The notes under the pieces are model-generated. The model was not told the origin of the DNA, did no database searches, and saw nothing but the letters and a program-made list of their open reading frames with translations. The position numbers were made by a program, and so were the translations under genes. A DNA stretch of 64,000 nt, taken from Neobacillus endophyticus. Lineage in GTDB: Bacteria; Bacillota; Bacilli; Bacillales; Cytobacillaceae. Shown in pieces: positions 54,436 through 62,874 of the stretch. How positions within the stretch are numbered: the first letter of the stretch is position 1; every line of letters starts with the position of its first letter. The DNA lies in NCBI RefSeq assembly GCF_013248975.1, contig NZ_JABRWH010000002.1, positions 124,001 through 188,000 of the forward strand, in the 5' to 3' direction.

Positions 54436-54572
54436 GGAGTAGAGATTATCTCCTTAGTCCTATTTTTAAATGAAATGATAAACGAGAAAATATCCCTCTC
54501 TAAAGTAGATTTAAAAGAAAGATGTACCGTTTTACCCCTTTGGATATGGTTATCTTAAGGGGTGTTTTTATA

Positions 54573-54734
54573 GTGAAAAGGAAAAATACATCTGAAGTTG
54601 AAAAGTGGATTCAGCAACTTTTAAATGACAATAGAATTGTTCCGTTAAAGGGCCAGATTGTTGAGGAACATTTTCAATGCTATTGGATATTTATTTTAAA
54701 ATGTAGAATGGAATTTGTGAAGATTTCTACTTAA
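54573..54734 (+). CDS. Small hypothetical protein (53 aa)
   Basis: GTG 54573 with AAGGGG upstream; the longer frame from 54522 overlaps the likely RBS. MKRKNTSEVEKWIQQLLNDN then RIVPLKGQIVEEHFQCYWIF. Not recognised. Between recU and the kinase. Confidence 0.4.
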   Translation: MKRKNTSEVEKWIQQLLNDNRIVPLKGQIVEEHFQCYWIFILKCRMEFVKIST

Positions 54735-54763
54735 ACTGAATAGCGATAATAAAAACTTAAGTA

Positions 54764-54832
54764 TACATACATGATATACTAAAAAAGTTCGTATCAATAA
54801 CTTCCGTAAAAAATTCTTATTGGAAGGTTTTG
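54764..54832 (+). promoter_or_regulatory. Promoter-plus-hairpin leader before the kinase gene
   Basis: GATATACTAAAAAA (with TATACT as -10 box) is followed by CTTCC...GGAAGG and TTTTGT. The same arrangement occurs at 62693-62752. Confidence 0.45.
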
Positions 54833-54875
54833 TGTAGGTAGATATTGATAAAAATAGAACTTCAGAGGAATTTAT

Positions 54876-56111
54876 ATGAAAAAAAAAGGCCTAATTGCTT
54901 TTATAAGTATTACAATTATTTTTGAATTAATTCAAGTACTTTTTTTACGTGAATTTTCAAACAGGGGAATTATTATTGATTTATTAATAGCAGTCATCAT
55001 AGCTTGGTTTATAGGTAGACAATATGACAAAATGATATTTTATATGGAGAGAATGAACGAAAGCCAAAAGAATTATAAACAATTTATTGAAACTATACCG
55101 GATTCCATTATCATCTCCTATCAAGATATCATCCTTTATATAAACGAGGCTGGAAAAACTATGCTTGGCGCTCAAAAGAAAGAGGATATTCTGGGTAAAT
55201 CTATTTTTCAGTTTATTAATCCTAATTATCAAGAATTAGCAATCAAACGGTTGGAACAACTTGTTAAAGAAAAAAAGGCAACTAATAGTGTGGAGCAAAA
55301 GCTAGTACGTCTGGACAAAAAAACAATTTTTGTTGAAGTCTCTAGTCGATTGTTTATATTTGAGGGTAAAGATGCCATCTTATCAGTTTTTAAAGATATT
55401 ACCAATAAAAAGGAGGAAACTGAAGGTCTCCTTCAAAAATCAGAAAAACTGGCGCTTGTAGGACAAATGGCTGCAGGGATTGCTCATGAAATTCGGAATC
55501 CTCTTACGTCCATTAAAGGCTTTGTTCAGTTATTCAAAGCCAAGTATACTAGTGAAGAAGAGTATTTTAATCTCGTATTATCGGAGTTAGAGCGCATTAA
55601 TCTTATTATTGGTGAGTTCTTAATATTAGCAAAACCAACTGCTGTTGAATTTAAAGACAAAGAAATAAAAAGTTTAATAAAAGACGTTGTGACTCTTATC
55701 AACACGCAAGCTATTATGAACAATGTTCAAGTCTTTGTAGAATTTGAATCAGATATTCCTATGATTGTGTGTGAAGAAAATCAATTAAAACAAGTGTTTA
55801 TAAATATTTTGAAGAATGCCATTGAAGCGATGCCAAATGGCGGAATGATTGATGTAAAGGTAAAGCTCAAGGAAAAAAATAAAGTATCCATTTGCTTTAT
55901 TGATCAAGGCCTCGGTATTCCAGAAGACAGACTTCCAAAAATTGGTGAGCCTTTTTACACAACAAAAGAAAAAGGAACAGGTTTAGGATTAATGACAAGC
56001 TATAAAATTATTGAAAACCATGATGGGGTACTAAAGATCTCTAGTAAACTAAATGAGGGGACCACGGTTGAGGTTATTTTACCTACGGTTCCAAGACCCG
56101 ATATTAGCTAA
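54876..56111 (+). CDS. PAS-containing sensor histidine kinase (sporulation-kinase-like)
   Basis: 411 aa. Two N-terminal helices (LIAFISITIIFELIQVLF; IIIDLLIAVIIAWFIG), a PAS domain (~70-180; IETIPDSIIISYQDIILYIN), HisKA with AAGIAHEIRNPLTSIKGFVQ (phospho-His ~207), and HATPase_c with N-box NILKNAIEAMPNGG, DQGLGIPE and GTGLGLMTSYKI. It resembles KinB/KinE-type kinases that feed the Spo0 phosphorelay; no response regulator is adjacent, as is usual for these. ATG behind CAGAGGAA. Confidence 0.9.
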   Translation: MKKKGLIAFISITIIFELIQVLFLREFSNRGIIIDLLIAVIIAWFIGRQYDKMIFYMERMNESQKNYKQFIETIPDSIIISYQDIILYINEAGKTMLGAQKKEDILGKSIFQFINPNYQELAIKRLEQLVKEKKATNSVEQKLVRLDKKTIFVEVSSRLFIFEGKDAILSVFKDITNKKEETEGLLQKSEKLALVGQMAAGIAHEIRNPLTSIKGFVQLFKAKYTSEEEYFNLVLSELERINLIIGEFLILAKPTAVEFKDKEIKSLIKDVVTLINTQAIMNNVQVFVEFESDIPMIVCEENQLKQVFINILKNAIEAMPNGGMIDVKVKLKEKNKVSICFIDQGLGIPEDRLPKIGEPFYTTKEKGTGLGLMTSYKIIENHDGVLKISSKLNEGTTVEVILPTVPRPDIS

Positions 56112-56126
56112 TAGAATTTATGTTGA

Positions 56127-56162
56127 TTATTCAAGAATAGGGCGCTTATATTCAATAACAGA
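56127..56162. repeat. GGGCGC repeat family, one copy
   Basis: TTCAAGAATAGGGCGCTTAT followed by ATTCAATAACAGAG, just behind the kinase gene. Confidence 0.55.
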
Positions 56163-56299
56163 GTGGTTGCAGCGATCCCGTTTTTCTTCTTCAATTAACT
56201 GAGGGAGTTGAAGCTATAATTTATATCAAATCGATTATTTATGTAGACACCTTTTTCGGATACTGTGAATTCGATGTAAATGAAAGCGAGAATGAGTAA

Positions 56300-56980
56300 A
56301 TGAACATGATGGACTATCTTAAGGGGAGGTTTCCAACTGTCGAATTAATCCCAAGCATTTATTATCAATGGGACATTGGCATCCACTTTTCACTTGGTGG
56401 GGAAATTTATCAATTCAAAGATAATGATGATCTCAATCTTGATCGTTTTCGACTTGTATATAAGCAAACCTCAACAATTTTCAATGAGTTGTTTGAGCAA
56501 AATGACGACTTGTTCTTCGTAACGAATGTTTATAAGCACAAGACAAAAGAGAAACATACTAGAAAACTAAAGGTATACCAGCCGTTTCTGAAGTGTAAAA
56601 ATAATTTGAATCGAATTCAGGTGAAAACGTACCCTTATCCGTTCGAGTTGGACGAAGCAGAAGAATTCGAGCTGCAACAATTTTCCTTGCTGTGTAAGCG
56701 AGGAGACATACGTGTGAATGAATTAATTAAGGCAGCGAGTAATGAAGATTTTCCATTGAAACCAAAGTTCGGAGGGTACTCCATCGATTATCCCGATGTT
56801 TTCTTAGTGAACATCACAAAAGATATTATTTTCTTTGTCTACGATGACCGAGGGTGCGAAGTTATAGCCCGTGAAGCAGAACGAATACGTCCACTTTATG
56901 AGAAATACTACGATTGGGTAGAAGAAGTTGATAGAAAAAGGATTGAACAAGGGTTAGGAGGAAGAGGATTGAAAAAATGA
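56300..56980 (+). CDS. DUF3885 family protein
   Basis: 226 aa, cytosolic. N-terminal part as in DUF3885 (FSLGGEIYQFKDNDDLNLDR, LFEQNDDLFFVTNVYKH); C-terminal part with KPKFGGYSIDYPDVFLVNIT and FVYDDRGCEVIAREAERIRP. The family is common in Bacillus, often near toxin-immunity genes, and has no known function. Start codon ATG 56300 lacks a strong RBS (GAAAGCGAGAATGAG). Stand-alone. Confidence 0.8.
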   Translation: MNMMDYLKGRFPTVELIPSIYYQWDIGIHFSLGGEIYQFKDNDDLNLDRFRLVYKQTSTIFNELFEQNDDLFFVTNVYKHKTKEKHTRKLKVYQPFLKCKNNLNRIQVKTYPYPFELDEAEEFELQQFSLLCKRGDIRVNELIKAASNEDFPLKPKFGGYSIDYPDVFLVNITKDIIFFVYDDRGCEVIAREAERIRPLYEKYYDWVEEVDRKRIEQGLGGRGLKK

Positions 56981-57011
56981 AAACAATCAAAGTATTCATC
57001 TATTTTCTCTT

Positions 57012-57118
57012 GTTCAACTATCGGGCGCGATTCTTTAAAAAGAATTGTGCTATTTCTTTATGTAAAGGGAAAATGGCTTGGAAACCGTTGTCTGGTTGCA
57101 AGCCATTTTTATTGTCAC
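57012..57118. terminator. GGGCGC repeat followed by two terminator hairpins
   Basis: TTCAACTATCGGGCGC runs into GATTCTT-TAAA-AAGAAT; then AAATGGCTTG / CAAGCCATTT with TTTATTG at 57072-57116. They separate the plus-strand DUF3885 gene and the minus-strand MFS gene. Confidence 0.75.
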
Positions 57119-57170
57119 ATATTTTTTGAGAACCGGTTTTATAAGTTTTGAACCACTATTTATGCCGGTA

Positions 57171-58376
57171 TCATCCTTTTTGAACTTTTTCTGGAGCTTG
57201 TGCAATAACCTTTTGACTTCTAAAAATCCCAGTACTGGTATAAATCATCAGTGATAAAATGTACATAATTACCGTAAAGTAGGCTATTCCCAAAAATCCA
57301 GTGAATCGGGCAAATAATAGACCGCCGACCGCCCCACCAAGAGTTGTGCCACAGTACATGGCCGCATTAGAAACGGCTGAAACTGTACCCCGTGCAGTGG
57401 TTGTCAGGCTTTGAAAGGTACTCATGAATACAGGAAAGACAAATCCACCAATTAAAAAGATGACACCTAGAATAAATTCTGCGATAACAAGGGATTTCGA
57501 AAATGGTAAAGCCGCATACAGAATAATTAACACGATGAGTGAAAGAAGCAATGATCTAGATTGGCCGATTTTTTTGACCAGATGACTTCCGAATAGTGAA
57601 CCAAAGGTATTTCCTATTCCTAATGCAATCATAGCCGTCCCAACGGAAGCTACTCTTAGAGAGAAATCAGATGTAAACCATGAGCCTATGAATGAGAAGG
57701 CTTCAAAGTTACCGGTTTGGAAAATAAAATACGCAAATAAGTAAGGAAAAGCTTTAGATGATTTAAACAAATCAAAATAAGATTGTAGGATAGATGCTCT
57801 CTTTTGCGTTTTGTCGATTCTTGAAGGCAGCGAAGGAAGAGCAAGTACAATGCTAATCATTAATAAGATGGCACAAACAGAAATCACATAGAATGGTGTA
57901 TGCCATGAAAGTGCAGCTAAGTAACTTGCAATTGGGATTCCAAGCATTTGAGAAATAGATAGACCAGTCGTAGCATACCCCATCGATTTTACAATGTTTT
58001 TCTTCTCCACTAAAACAGGAATAGATGCCCAAACTTGTGGGGTTACAAAAGAGGCACTTACACCTGCTAAAAATCGAAAAATAATCATGGTTGTGAAATT
58101 AGTAGCTATTCCGCATAAAAAAGTAGAAATGGCAAATGCAATTAATCCGATAATCATGATACGTTTTCGGTCAAAACGGTCGGAAATTGGACCTGCAATA
58201 AACGCAAAAATAGCGTAGCCTAACGCATAGGCACTCACCAGGAATCCAGAAATATCGATTGAAACATGATAGTTATGCCTCAAAGTAGGAAGTAAAGGCG
58301 AAATTAAAAAGGTATCCGTCCCAATTACAAACATAACTAAGAAAAATAGAAGTGACACTTTTTTCATTTTAAACAT
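57171..58376 (-). CDS. MFS transporter (DHA1/AraJ type)
   Basis: 401 aa, 12 helices. Motif A in loop 2-3 is clear (FIAGPISDRFDRKRIMIIGL); start of helix 1 FLVMFVIGTDTFLISPLLPT; FRFLAGVSASFVTPQVWASI in helix 4. A drug or sugar-type exporter of the AraJ/YdhP group. ATG 58376 behind AGGAGATG. The ArsR regulator gene is 58 bp upstream on the same strand and probably controls it. Confidence 0.9.
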   Translation of the reverse strand: MFKMKKVSLLFFLVMFVIGTDTFLISPLLPTLRHNYHVSIDISGFLVSAYALGYAIFAFIAGPISDRFDRKRIMIIGLIAFAISTFLCGIATNFTTMIIFRFLAGVSASFVTPQVWASIPVLVEKKNIVKSMGYATTGLSISQMLGIPIASYLAALSWHTPFYVISVCAILLMISIVLALPSLPSRIDKTQKRASILQSYFDLFKSSKAFPYLFAYFIFQTGNFEAFSFIGSWFTSDFSLRVASVGTAMIALGIGNTFGSLFGSHLVKKIGQSRSLLLSLIVLIILYAALPFSKSLVIAEFILGVIFLIGGFVFPVFMSTFQSLTTTARGTVSAVSNAAMYCGTTLGGAVGGLLFARFTGFLGIAYFTVIMYILSLMIYTSTGIFRSQKVIAQAPEKVQKG

Positions 58377-58434
58377 CTCCTTTGTTTATTAGTTTTAATA
58401 CTCTTGAACTAATGGGTAATTTTTTTCCTAGATT

Positions 58435-58725
58435 CTATAAAGAATCTAGGAAACCAGGTAAATATTCATTAAAAGTATCTAATCTAAGTTGCACAAATTT
58501 GTTTTGTGCTTCTTTCCTTGTGGAAGTCAGACCAGCTTCACGTAGAATTTTAAAATGGTAAGAAGCTGTAGATTTTGCAATGTTTACTTTTTCACCTATC
58601 TCTCCGCAACTCATTTCTTTACCGACTTCCTTTAACATTCGCAACATTTCCAAACGAGTCTCATCAGCTAACGCCTTAAAAATAGCCACTCGAATTGCAT
58701 CTTTATCTTTTTGTTCAATAATCAT
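58435..58725 (-). CDS. ArsR-family repressor, probable leaderless start
   Basis: 96 aa from ATG 58725: MIIEQKDKDAIRVAIFKALA, then DETRLEMLRML, HTH EIGEKVNIAKSTASYHFKIL and the ending LDTFNEYLPGFLDSL, the usual length of this group. A longer frame to 58845 would translate a GGGC repeat and the promoter, and has no RBS. TTGAAA-N17-TATTAT ends 6 bp before the ATG, so the mRNA would start at or near the ATG. It lies in the same strand as the MFS gene and likely represses it. No metal-binding cysteine pair is seen. Confidence 0.82.
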   Translation of the reverse strand: MIIEQKDKDAIRVAIFKALADETRLEMLRMLKEVGKEMSCGEIGEKVNIAKSTASYHFKILREAGLTSTRKEAQNKFVQLRLDTFNEYLPGFLDSL

Positions 58726-58727
58726 AG

Positions 58728-58760
58728 AACTATAATACAAGATAGTTGTAATTGTTTCAA
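58728..58760 (-). promoter_or_regulatory. Promoter and operator of the arsR-MFS operon
   Basis: Minus strand: -35 TTGAAA (58755-58760), 17-bp spacer, -10 TATTAT (58732-58737). AACTAT...ATAGTT (58728-58747) is an inverted repeat that covers the -10 box, a good autoregulatory operator. Confidence 0.6.
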
Positions 58761-58787
58761 GAAATTTAAAATTTAATTGATTATTAT

Positions 58788-58822
58788 TCAACAATCGGGC
58801 CAGATTGTTCAATATGAGCTGT
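58788..58822. repeat. GGGC(G/C)C repeat family, one copy
   Basis: TTCAACAATCGGGCCAGATT followed by GTTCAATA. It lies upstream of the leaderless arsR promoter. Confidence 0.6.
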
Positions 58823-58876
58823 CGCATTTCTTGTTCCATTAACAAAGCAGTAGAGTTTAATTAAGGGGGGAGCTTT

Positions 58877-59392
58877 TTGAAGATGGTTATTCCAATAATA
58901 TTAATGTTTTTTTTAATTCAAATCCTTACTGGATGTAACGATAATACGAACTCCAAATTAAGTACTAATGGCAAAATTGCGAAGGTTTATTTAGAGAATA
59001 AGGGTTATGAAATTGTTACTTATAGAAAGAGGTCATCTATTACATTCACAAAGGATAAATTACAGAGTAAACCCTATAGAGATATGTGGGCTGTTCAAAG
59101 CATAACCCCCGACAAATATATTGATAAACAAATTGATGCAGAAACCTTTAATGTTAAAAAACATCCTCTAAACAAAGTTTTTAAAAATGAAGGTGATTTT
59201 TCAGGTGACATACTTGTAAATGTTTGGGTGTTGAATGGTAAGGTTATTGGTGGCACTTCATACCCTGTGTATAAAAGTAACTCAGGTGTTGGCTTAGGCT
59301 ATTCTCTGGAGGGTAAAACAGCCGAAGAAGTAAAAAGAGATTATCAAAACTGGTTAAAAAACTTTGAAGATATATATGGTATGAAAGATTAA
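58877..59392 (+). CDS. Hypothetical lipoprotein
   Basis: 171 aa. TTG 58877 (AAGGGGGG upstream) or ATG 58883. Signal peptide IPIILMFFLIQILTGC with lipobox LTGC (Cys ~20). The mature part (VYLENKGYEIVTYRKRSSIT, VWVLNGKVIGGTSYPVYKSN, GKTAEEVKRDYQNWLKNF) is a small alpha/beta domain. Found in Bacillus as an uncharacterised lipoprotein. Divergent from arsR. Confidence 0.75.
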   Translation: MKMVIPIILMFFLIQILTGCNDNTNSKLSTNGKIAKVYLENKGYEIVTYRKRSSITFTKDKLQSKPYRDMWAVQSITPDKYIDKQIDAETFNVKKHPLNKVFKNEGDFSGDILVNVWVLNGKVIGGTSYPVYKSNSGVGLGYSLEGKTAEEVKRDYQNWLKNFEDIYGMKD

Positions 59393-59420
59393 ATATTTGT
59401 ATTTTTTCATCGATATTTTA

Positions 59421-59462
59421 TTTAACTATCGGGCGCCATTCTTAAAGATGGCTGCTATTGCC
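59421..59462. repeat. GGGCGC repeat family, one copy with hairpin
   Basis: TAACTATCGGGCGCCATT, then CTTAAAGATGGCTGCTATT; GCCAT/ATGGC pair after the GGGC core. Just behind the lipoprotein gene. Confidence 0.55.
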
Positions 59463-59625
59463 AGCATTTTGTATATTAAATTAAATGCTACCCTTTACCT
59501 GAATAAGAAAATACCTCAAATCTACTCATTACCCTTATAATAAGGCTGTGTTAAACTTTAATGTTGATAAATAAGAAGAATTAAAGGAAACCATCATAAA
59601 TAGTGTTTCTTTATTTTATGTTCAA

Positions 59626-59961
59626 CTAATCTTTATTTGGTTCTAAATATTTGTATTTTGGAGCTTCTTTTTCATTAGGAAAAGGAGAACCCTGTCTAAT
59701 TTTTCCGTCAACACGTATATACTCATAAATATGTTCAGGTTCATCTTTAAAGGTCACAAAAGCTGAGTAATGATAACTGGCTATCGTAAGGTTAGTTTCT
59801 ATTTTCTGAATTTGGCTTTTATCATATTTTTTCGATAAGTATTCATAAGTATCATTTTTTAAAGAATGAAGCTGATAACTTATATATCCATAAAGTCCAA
59901 GAGGAATAATGATAAGTAGCGAAAAAATAATTGCAATTGTTTTTACAAATATATTCCTCAA
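59626..59961 (-). CDS. DUF3139 family membrane-anchored protein
   Basis: ~111 aa. TTG 59961 lies 8 nt behind GAGGAG; GTG 59970 would overlap that site. One N-terminal helix (IFVKTIAIIFSLLIIIPLGL), then a soluble domain with LSKKYDKSQIQKIETNL and VTFKDEPEHIYEYIRVDGKI, matching DUF3139 of Bacillus. Function unknown; the helix and small outside domain are typical. Confidence 0.75.
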   Translation of the reverse strand: MRNIFVKTIAIIFSLLIIIPLGLYGYISYQLHSLKNDTYEYLSKKYDKSQIQKIETNLTIASYHYSAFVTFKDEPEHIYEYIRVDGKIRQGSPFPNEKEAPKYKYLEPNKD

Positions 59962-60083
59962 AATATTCACTCCTCATAATGTGCTTGTAGGGATTCATTT
60001 CGATAAGGGATAGAAATATGTTTTTGTCAATATTAATTTGAGCCAGAGCGATCACTTCAAAAGTGAGCCACTTAATGAGTTTC

Positions 60084-60155
60084 AACTCCCATTAATGGGA
60101 GTAATTAGGTGTTTGGGGTTTTGGCCCCGGGGAGGGGCCAAAACCCCAAACACCT
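60084..60155. repeat. Palindrome plus perfect 22-bp hairpin inside the IS21 element
   Basis: ACTCCCATTAATGGGAGT (60084-60101) is a perfect palindrome. AGGTGTTTGGGGTTTTGGCC plus CC (60107-60128) has an exact complement at 60134-60155 with a 5-nt loop. GC content is much higher than around. It lies after istB and before the left end of the element. Confidence 0.8.
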
Positions 60156-60166
60156 CGCGGCTTCGG

Positions 60167-60925
60167 TTACCCTTCCCCGACTTCTTTTTGCTTCATACTT
60201 TGACGAAATCGATATGATTCACCATTTAGAAGGTGGATGTGTGACCGATGCGTTAAACGGTCCAATAATGCTGCCGTCATTTTTTCATCACCAAATACGG
60301 TTGTCCATTCCGTAAATTCAAGATTGCTAGTAATGATCACGCTTGCCCGTTCATATCTGCTAGAAAAGAATTGAAATAAAAGTTCTGCTCCCATTTTTGT
60401 GAAGGGGACGTACCCTAATTCATCAATAATGATCACATCGAATTTGAGCCACTTTTTTTCTAATGCCCCAATTTTATGCTCTTCATGAGCCATCAAGAGT
60501 TCATCTACCAACGCAGAAGCGGTAATAAATTTTGTTTTATAGCCGTTCTGAATCATTTCTATTCCAAGGCTAATAGCTAAATGTGTTTTCCCAGTGCCAC
60601 TATTCCCAAGAAAAATAATATTCTCCTTTTTCTCAACGAATTCTCCTTTGGCAAGAGTGATGAAACGGTTCCGATTTAAGCTCGGCATTAAACTAAAGTC
60701 ATAAGTGTTTAACGTTTTTTGAATAGGAAAAGAAGCTTGCATAAGGCGTCTCTGTTTTTGGTTTTCTTCCCTAGTTTGAACCTCTGCTTCTAATAATGCC
60801 AATAAGAATTCTTCATAGCTGAGATTTCTTTCTTCGGCTTCTCTCGCTAGAGAGCGATACTGTTTAGCGATTGTAGGAATCCTTAATTGCTTTGTCATAT
60901 GGTCTAATAATAATTCTGTATTCAT
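60167..60925 (-). CDS. istB: IS21 helper ATPase IstB
   Basis: 252 aa. AAA+ ATPase: Walker A FLGNSGTGKTHLAISLG (~108), Walker B VIIIDELGYVP (~170), sensor motif VIITSNLEFTEW. IstB directs target choice for IstA. ATG overlaps the istA stop by 4 bp. Confidence 0.95.
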   Translation of the reverse strand: MNTELLLDHMTKQLRIPTIAKQYRSLAREAEERNLSYEEFLLALLEAEVQTREENQKQRRLMQASFPIQKTLNTYDFSLMPSLNRNRFITLAKGEFVEKKENIIFLGNSGTGKTHLAISLGIEMIQNGYKTKFITASALVDELLMAHEEHKIGALEKKWLKFDVIIIDELGYVPFTKMGAELLFQFFSSRYERASVIITSNLEFTEWTTVFGDEKMTAALLDRLTHRSHIHLLNGESYRFRQSMKQKEVGEG

Positions 60926-62451
60926 TTCATCTGACCCCCAGTTAATTGTCCATATTGTGCTATGCTAGACTTTTGAATTTTATAGTCTAGTAGATTAGTT
61001 GGCGTTTTTTCTCTTGAAAGATTTTCAAACATGAAACTGTTATTGGTGAGCCTTTGGATTTTTTCATGGACTACTTCATACCTAAAGACTTGCGTCTTTT
61101 CAGCTTCTAGAAGTGCCTGTGTTAATTTCTCCATACCAATTTCTCGATGAAGGAGGAGGAGTCGAACAAATTTCCGATCACCTATGGCTCCTTCTTGTTC
61201 TCTCATCTTTCGATGGAAACGCCTGAACACTTCTGGAATATCAGATGATTGAAATGCATGTGCATCTCGTACTGCACGTGGTTTTTTAACCAATATTTCT
61301 AAATAATGATCTAAAATTGTAAACATTTGATTCTGTTCATAGGAACGGGAATGTTCAGCGATCACTTCATTTTGAGCCACAACGATCAAACGGTCGACAA
61401 AAATTTTTGCCCATACCGTTTGTCCAACAAAACGACACGGCACAGAATACTTATTGGTCTCAATCGTAACCAGTGATGTTTTATCCACTCGGCAGGAAAC
61501 GAGTTTACAAGCTTCAAATCTTTTTTCTGGGAGTGGGTGAAAGTATTCTTTTTCTTTTTCCCACATCTGGGCTACAGTTTCTTTTGTGTAAGGAACAGTT
61601 CTTTGTTCGGCTTCTTTTAAACACCATTCCAATAGATAATCATTTAATTCATCCATTGATTGGACATTTGGTAATGGAACGAAAGCGTTTCTTCGTATGT
61701 ATCCAACAGTGCCTTCGACACGCCCCTTTTCATTCCCTGAGCGTACATTACAAAATTCTGCTTTAAACAAATAGTGAGCTTGTAAGGCAAGGAATGCTTC
61801 CTGTTCTAATCGATCTCTACCTTGGAGAATTTTTTCCACAGCTGTTTTTAAATTATCAAAAAGACCTTCAGTTGGAACTCCACCAAAAAACTCAAACTCA
61901 TGGACAAAACCATCAAGAAAAGCCTCTTGTTTGAGATGGAGGTAGGCTCTCACAAATCGTACTCGACTAGCAGAAAGCTGAATACAAAAGAGGTAAACAC
62001 GTTGAATTCGACCCTGTAGAAATATATCCGCCTCTCCCCAGTCGAATTGGAATTGGTGGCCGAGTTGAAAATCAAGAGGAATGAAGATTTCCTGAAGCTT
62101 CTTTTTGCGTTTTGCGACAACCTTACGAAGATTTGATTCTGACCCTTTAAATTGATATTCATCTTCTAATCTTCTAAAGATCCGGGCAGCTGTGTGTTTT
62201 TGTTTTCCCCATCGCTTAAAATCCTCTTCAAGCCATTGATCTATGATAGGAAGGACACGTTTGATTTCATCTGAACTTTCCTTTTTTCCATAAACCTTTT
62301 GCCTATTAATTGTTGTTGGCGGTTCGTTTTGTTTAAGATATTTACTTACAGTATTTCTTGAAATACCAAGTTTCTTGGCAATCTGTCGCTGAGACAGTCC
62401 TTCTACCTCTTTCAAAAATTTGATATTATGAAATTGAGCCATATCGATCAT
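60922..62451 (-). CDS. istA: IS21 transposase IstA
   Basis: 509 aa, full length. N-terminal HTH (GLSQRQIAKKLGISRNTVSK), integrase core with FDWGEADIFLQGRIQRVYLF (first Asp), LFDNLKTAV (second Asp) and the Glu in NEKGRVEGTVGYIRRNAFVP, then the C-terminal beta domain (KYSVPCRFVGQTVWAKIFVD). A cut-and-paste/replicative transposase acting together with IstB. Intact. Confidence 0.95.
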   Translation of the reverse strand: MIDMAQFHNIKFLKEVEGLSQRQIAKKLGISRNTVSKYLKQNEPPTTINRQKVYGKKESSDEIKRVLPIIDQWLEEDFKRWGKQKHTAARIFRRLEDEYQFKGSESNLRKVVAKRKKKLQEIFIPLDFQLGHQFQFDWGEADIFLQGRIQRVYLFCIQLSASRVRFVRAYLHLKQEAFLDGFVHEFEFFGGVPTEGLFDNLKTAVEKILQGRDRLEQEAFLALQAHYLFKAEFCNVRSGNEKGRVEGTVGYIRRNAFVPLPNVQSMDELNDYLLEWCLKEAEQRTVPYTKETVAQMWEKEKEYFHPLPEKRFEACKLVSCRVDKTSLVTIETNKYSVPCRFVGQTVWAKIFVDRLIVVAQNEVIAEHSRSYEQNQMFTILDHYLEILVKKPRAVRDAHAFQSSDIPEVFRRFHRKMREQEGAIGDRKFVRLLLLHREIGMEKLTQALLEAEKTQVFRYEVVHEKIQRLTNNSFMFENLSREKTPTNLLDYKIQKSSIAQYGQLTGGQMK

Positions 62452-62692
62452 CCTTTTTTCCTCTCTTCAATTGATAAGTGGTCACTTTCAATCATAAGAG
62501 AGGTTATTAAAATTGGAAATCGGGTGGCTCATTTTTTATGTGATCGAACCATTTAAAAGTGGCTCAATATTAAATTATCAAATACAAAATATTCCTTCAT
62601 TTAACATTTTACCTCTGAATAGATAATCTTGATCTTCAACAAAACCAGCTAATAGTTGTCAACATTTTTCAATGAAAAAATTAAAATATAGA

Positions 62693-62752
62693 TGATATAC
62701 TAAAAATGAGTATGCCAAATAACCTTCCATATTTTCAAAATTGGAAGGTTTT
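62693..62752 (+). promoter_or_regulatory. Promoter-plus-hairpin leader, second copy
   Basis: GATGATATACTAAAAATGAG, then CCTTCCATATTTTCAAAATT paired with AATTGGAAGG, and TTTTGTTTTG. It resembles 54764-54832. No gene follows because the IS110 remnant begins here. Confidence 0.45.
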
Positions 62753-62874
62753 GTTTTGTAATGTTAAATATAGTTTTTAATCCAATTCTTGGAAAAATGT
62801 CTTGTTCTTTAAAAGCGCATAAATCAAGTGTAAAAGCTTATTAACACAAGCGATAAGTGCTACTCTATAGGGTT

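Larger units (their letters stand above)
60039..62566. mobile_element. IS21-family insertion sequence
   Basis: Ends TGAGCCA (60039) and TGGCTCA (62560-62566), with further TGAGCCAC copies inside each end, the multiple repeats expected for IS21. ATATTAA occurs on both sides (60031-60037 and 62567-62573), which may be the target duplication. Contains istA and istB; length 2,528 bp. Confidence 0.75.

Noticed and set aside
58435..58845. Long version of the ArsR protein
   Set aside because: The extra 40 codons translate the GGGC repeat and the promoter and have no RBS.
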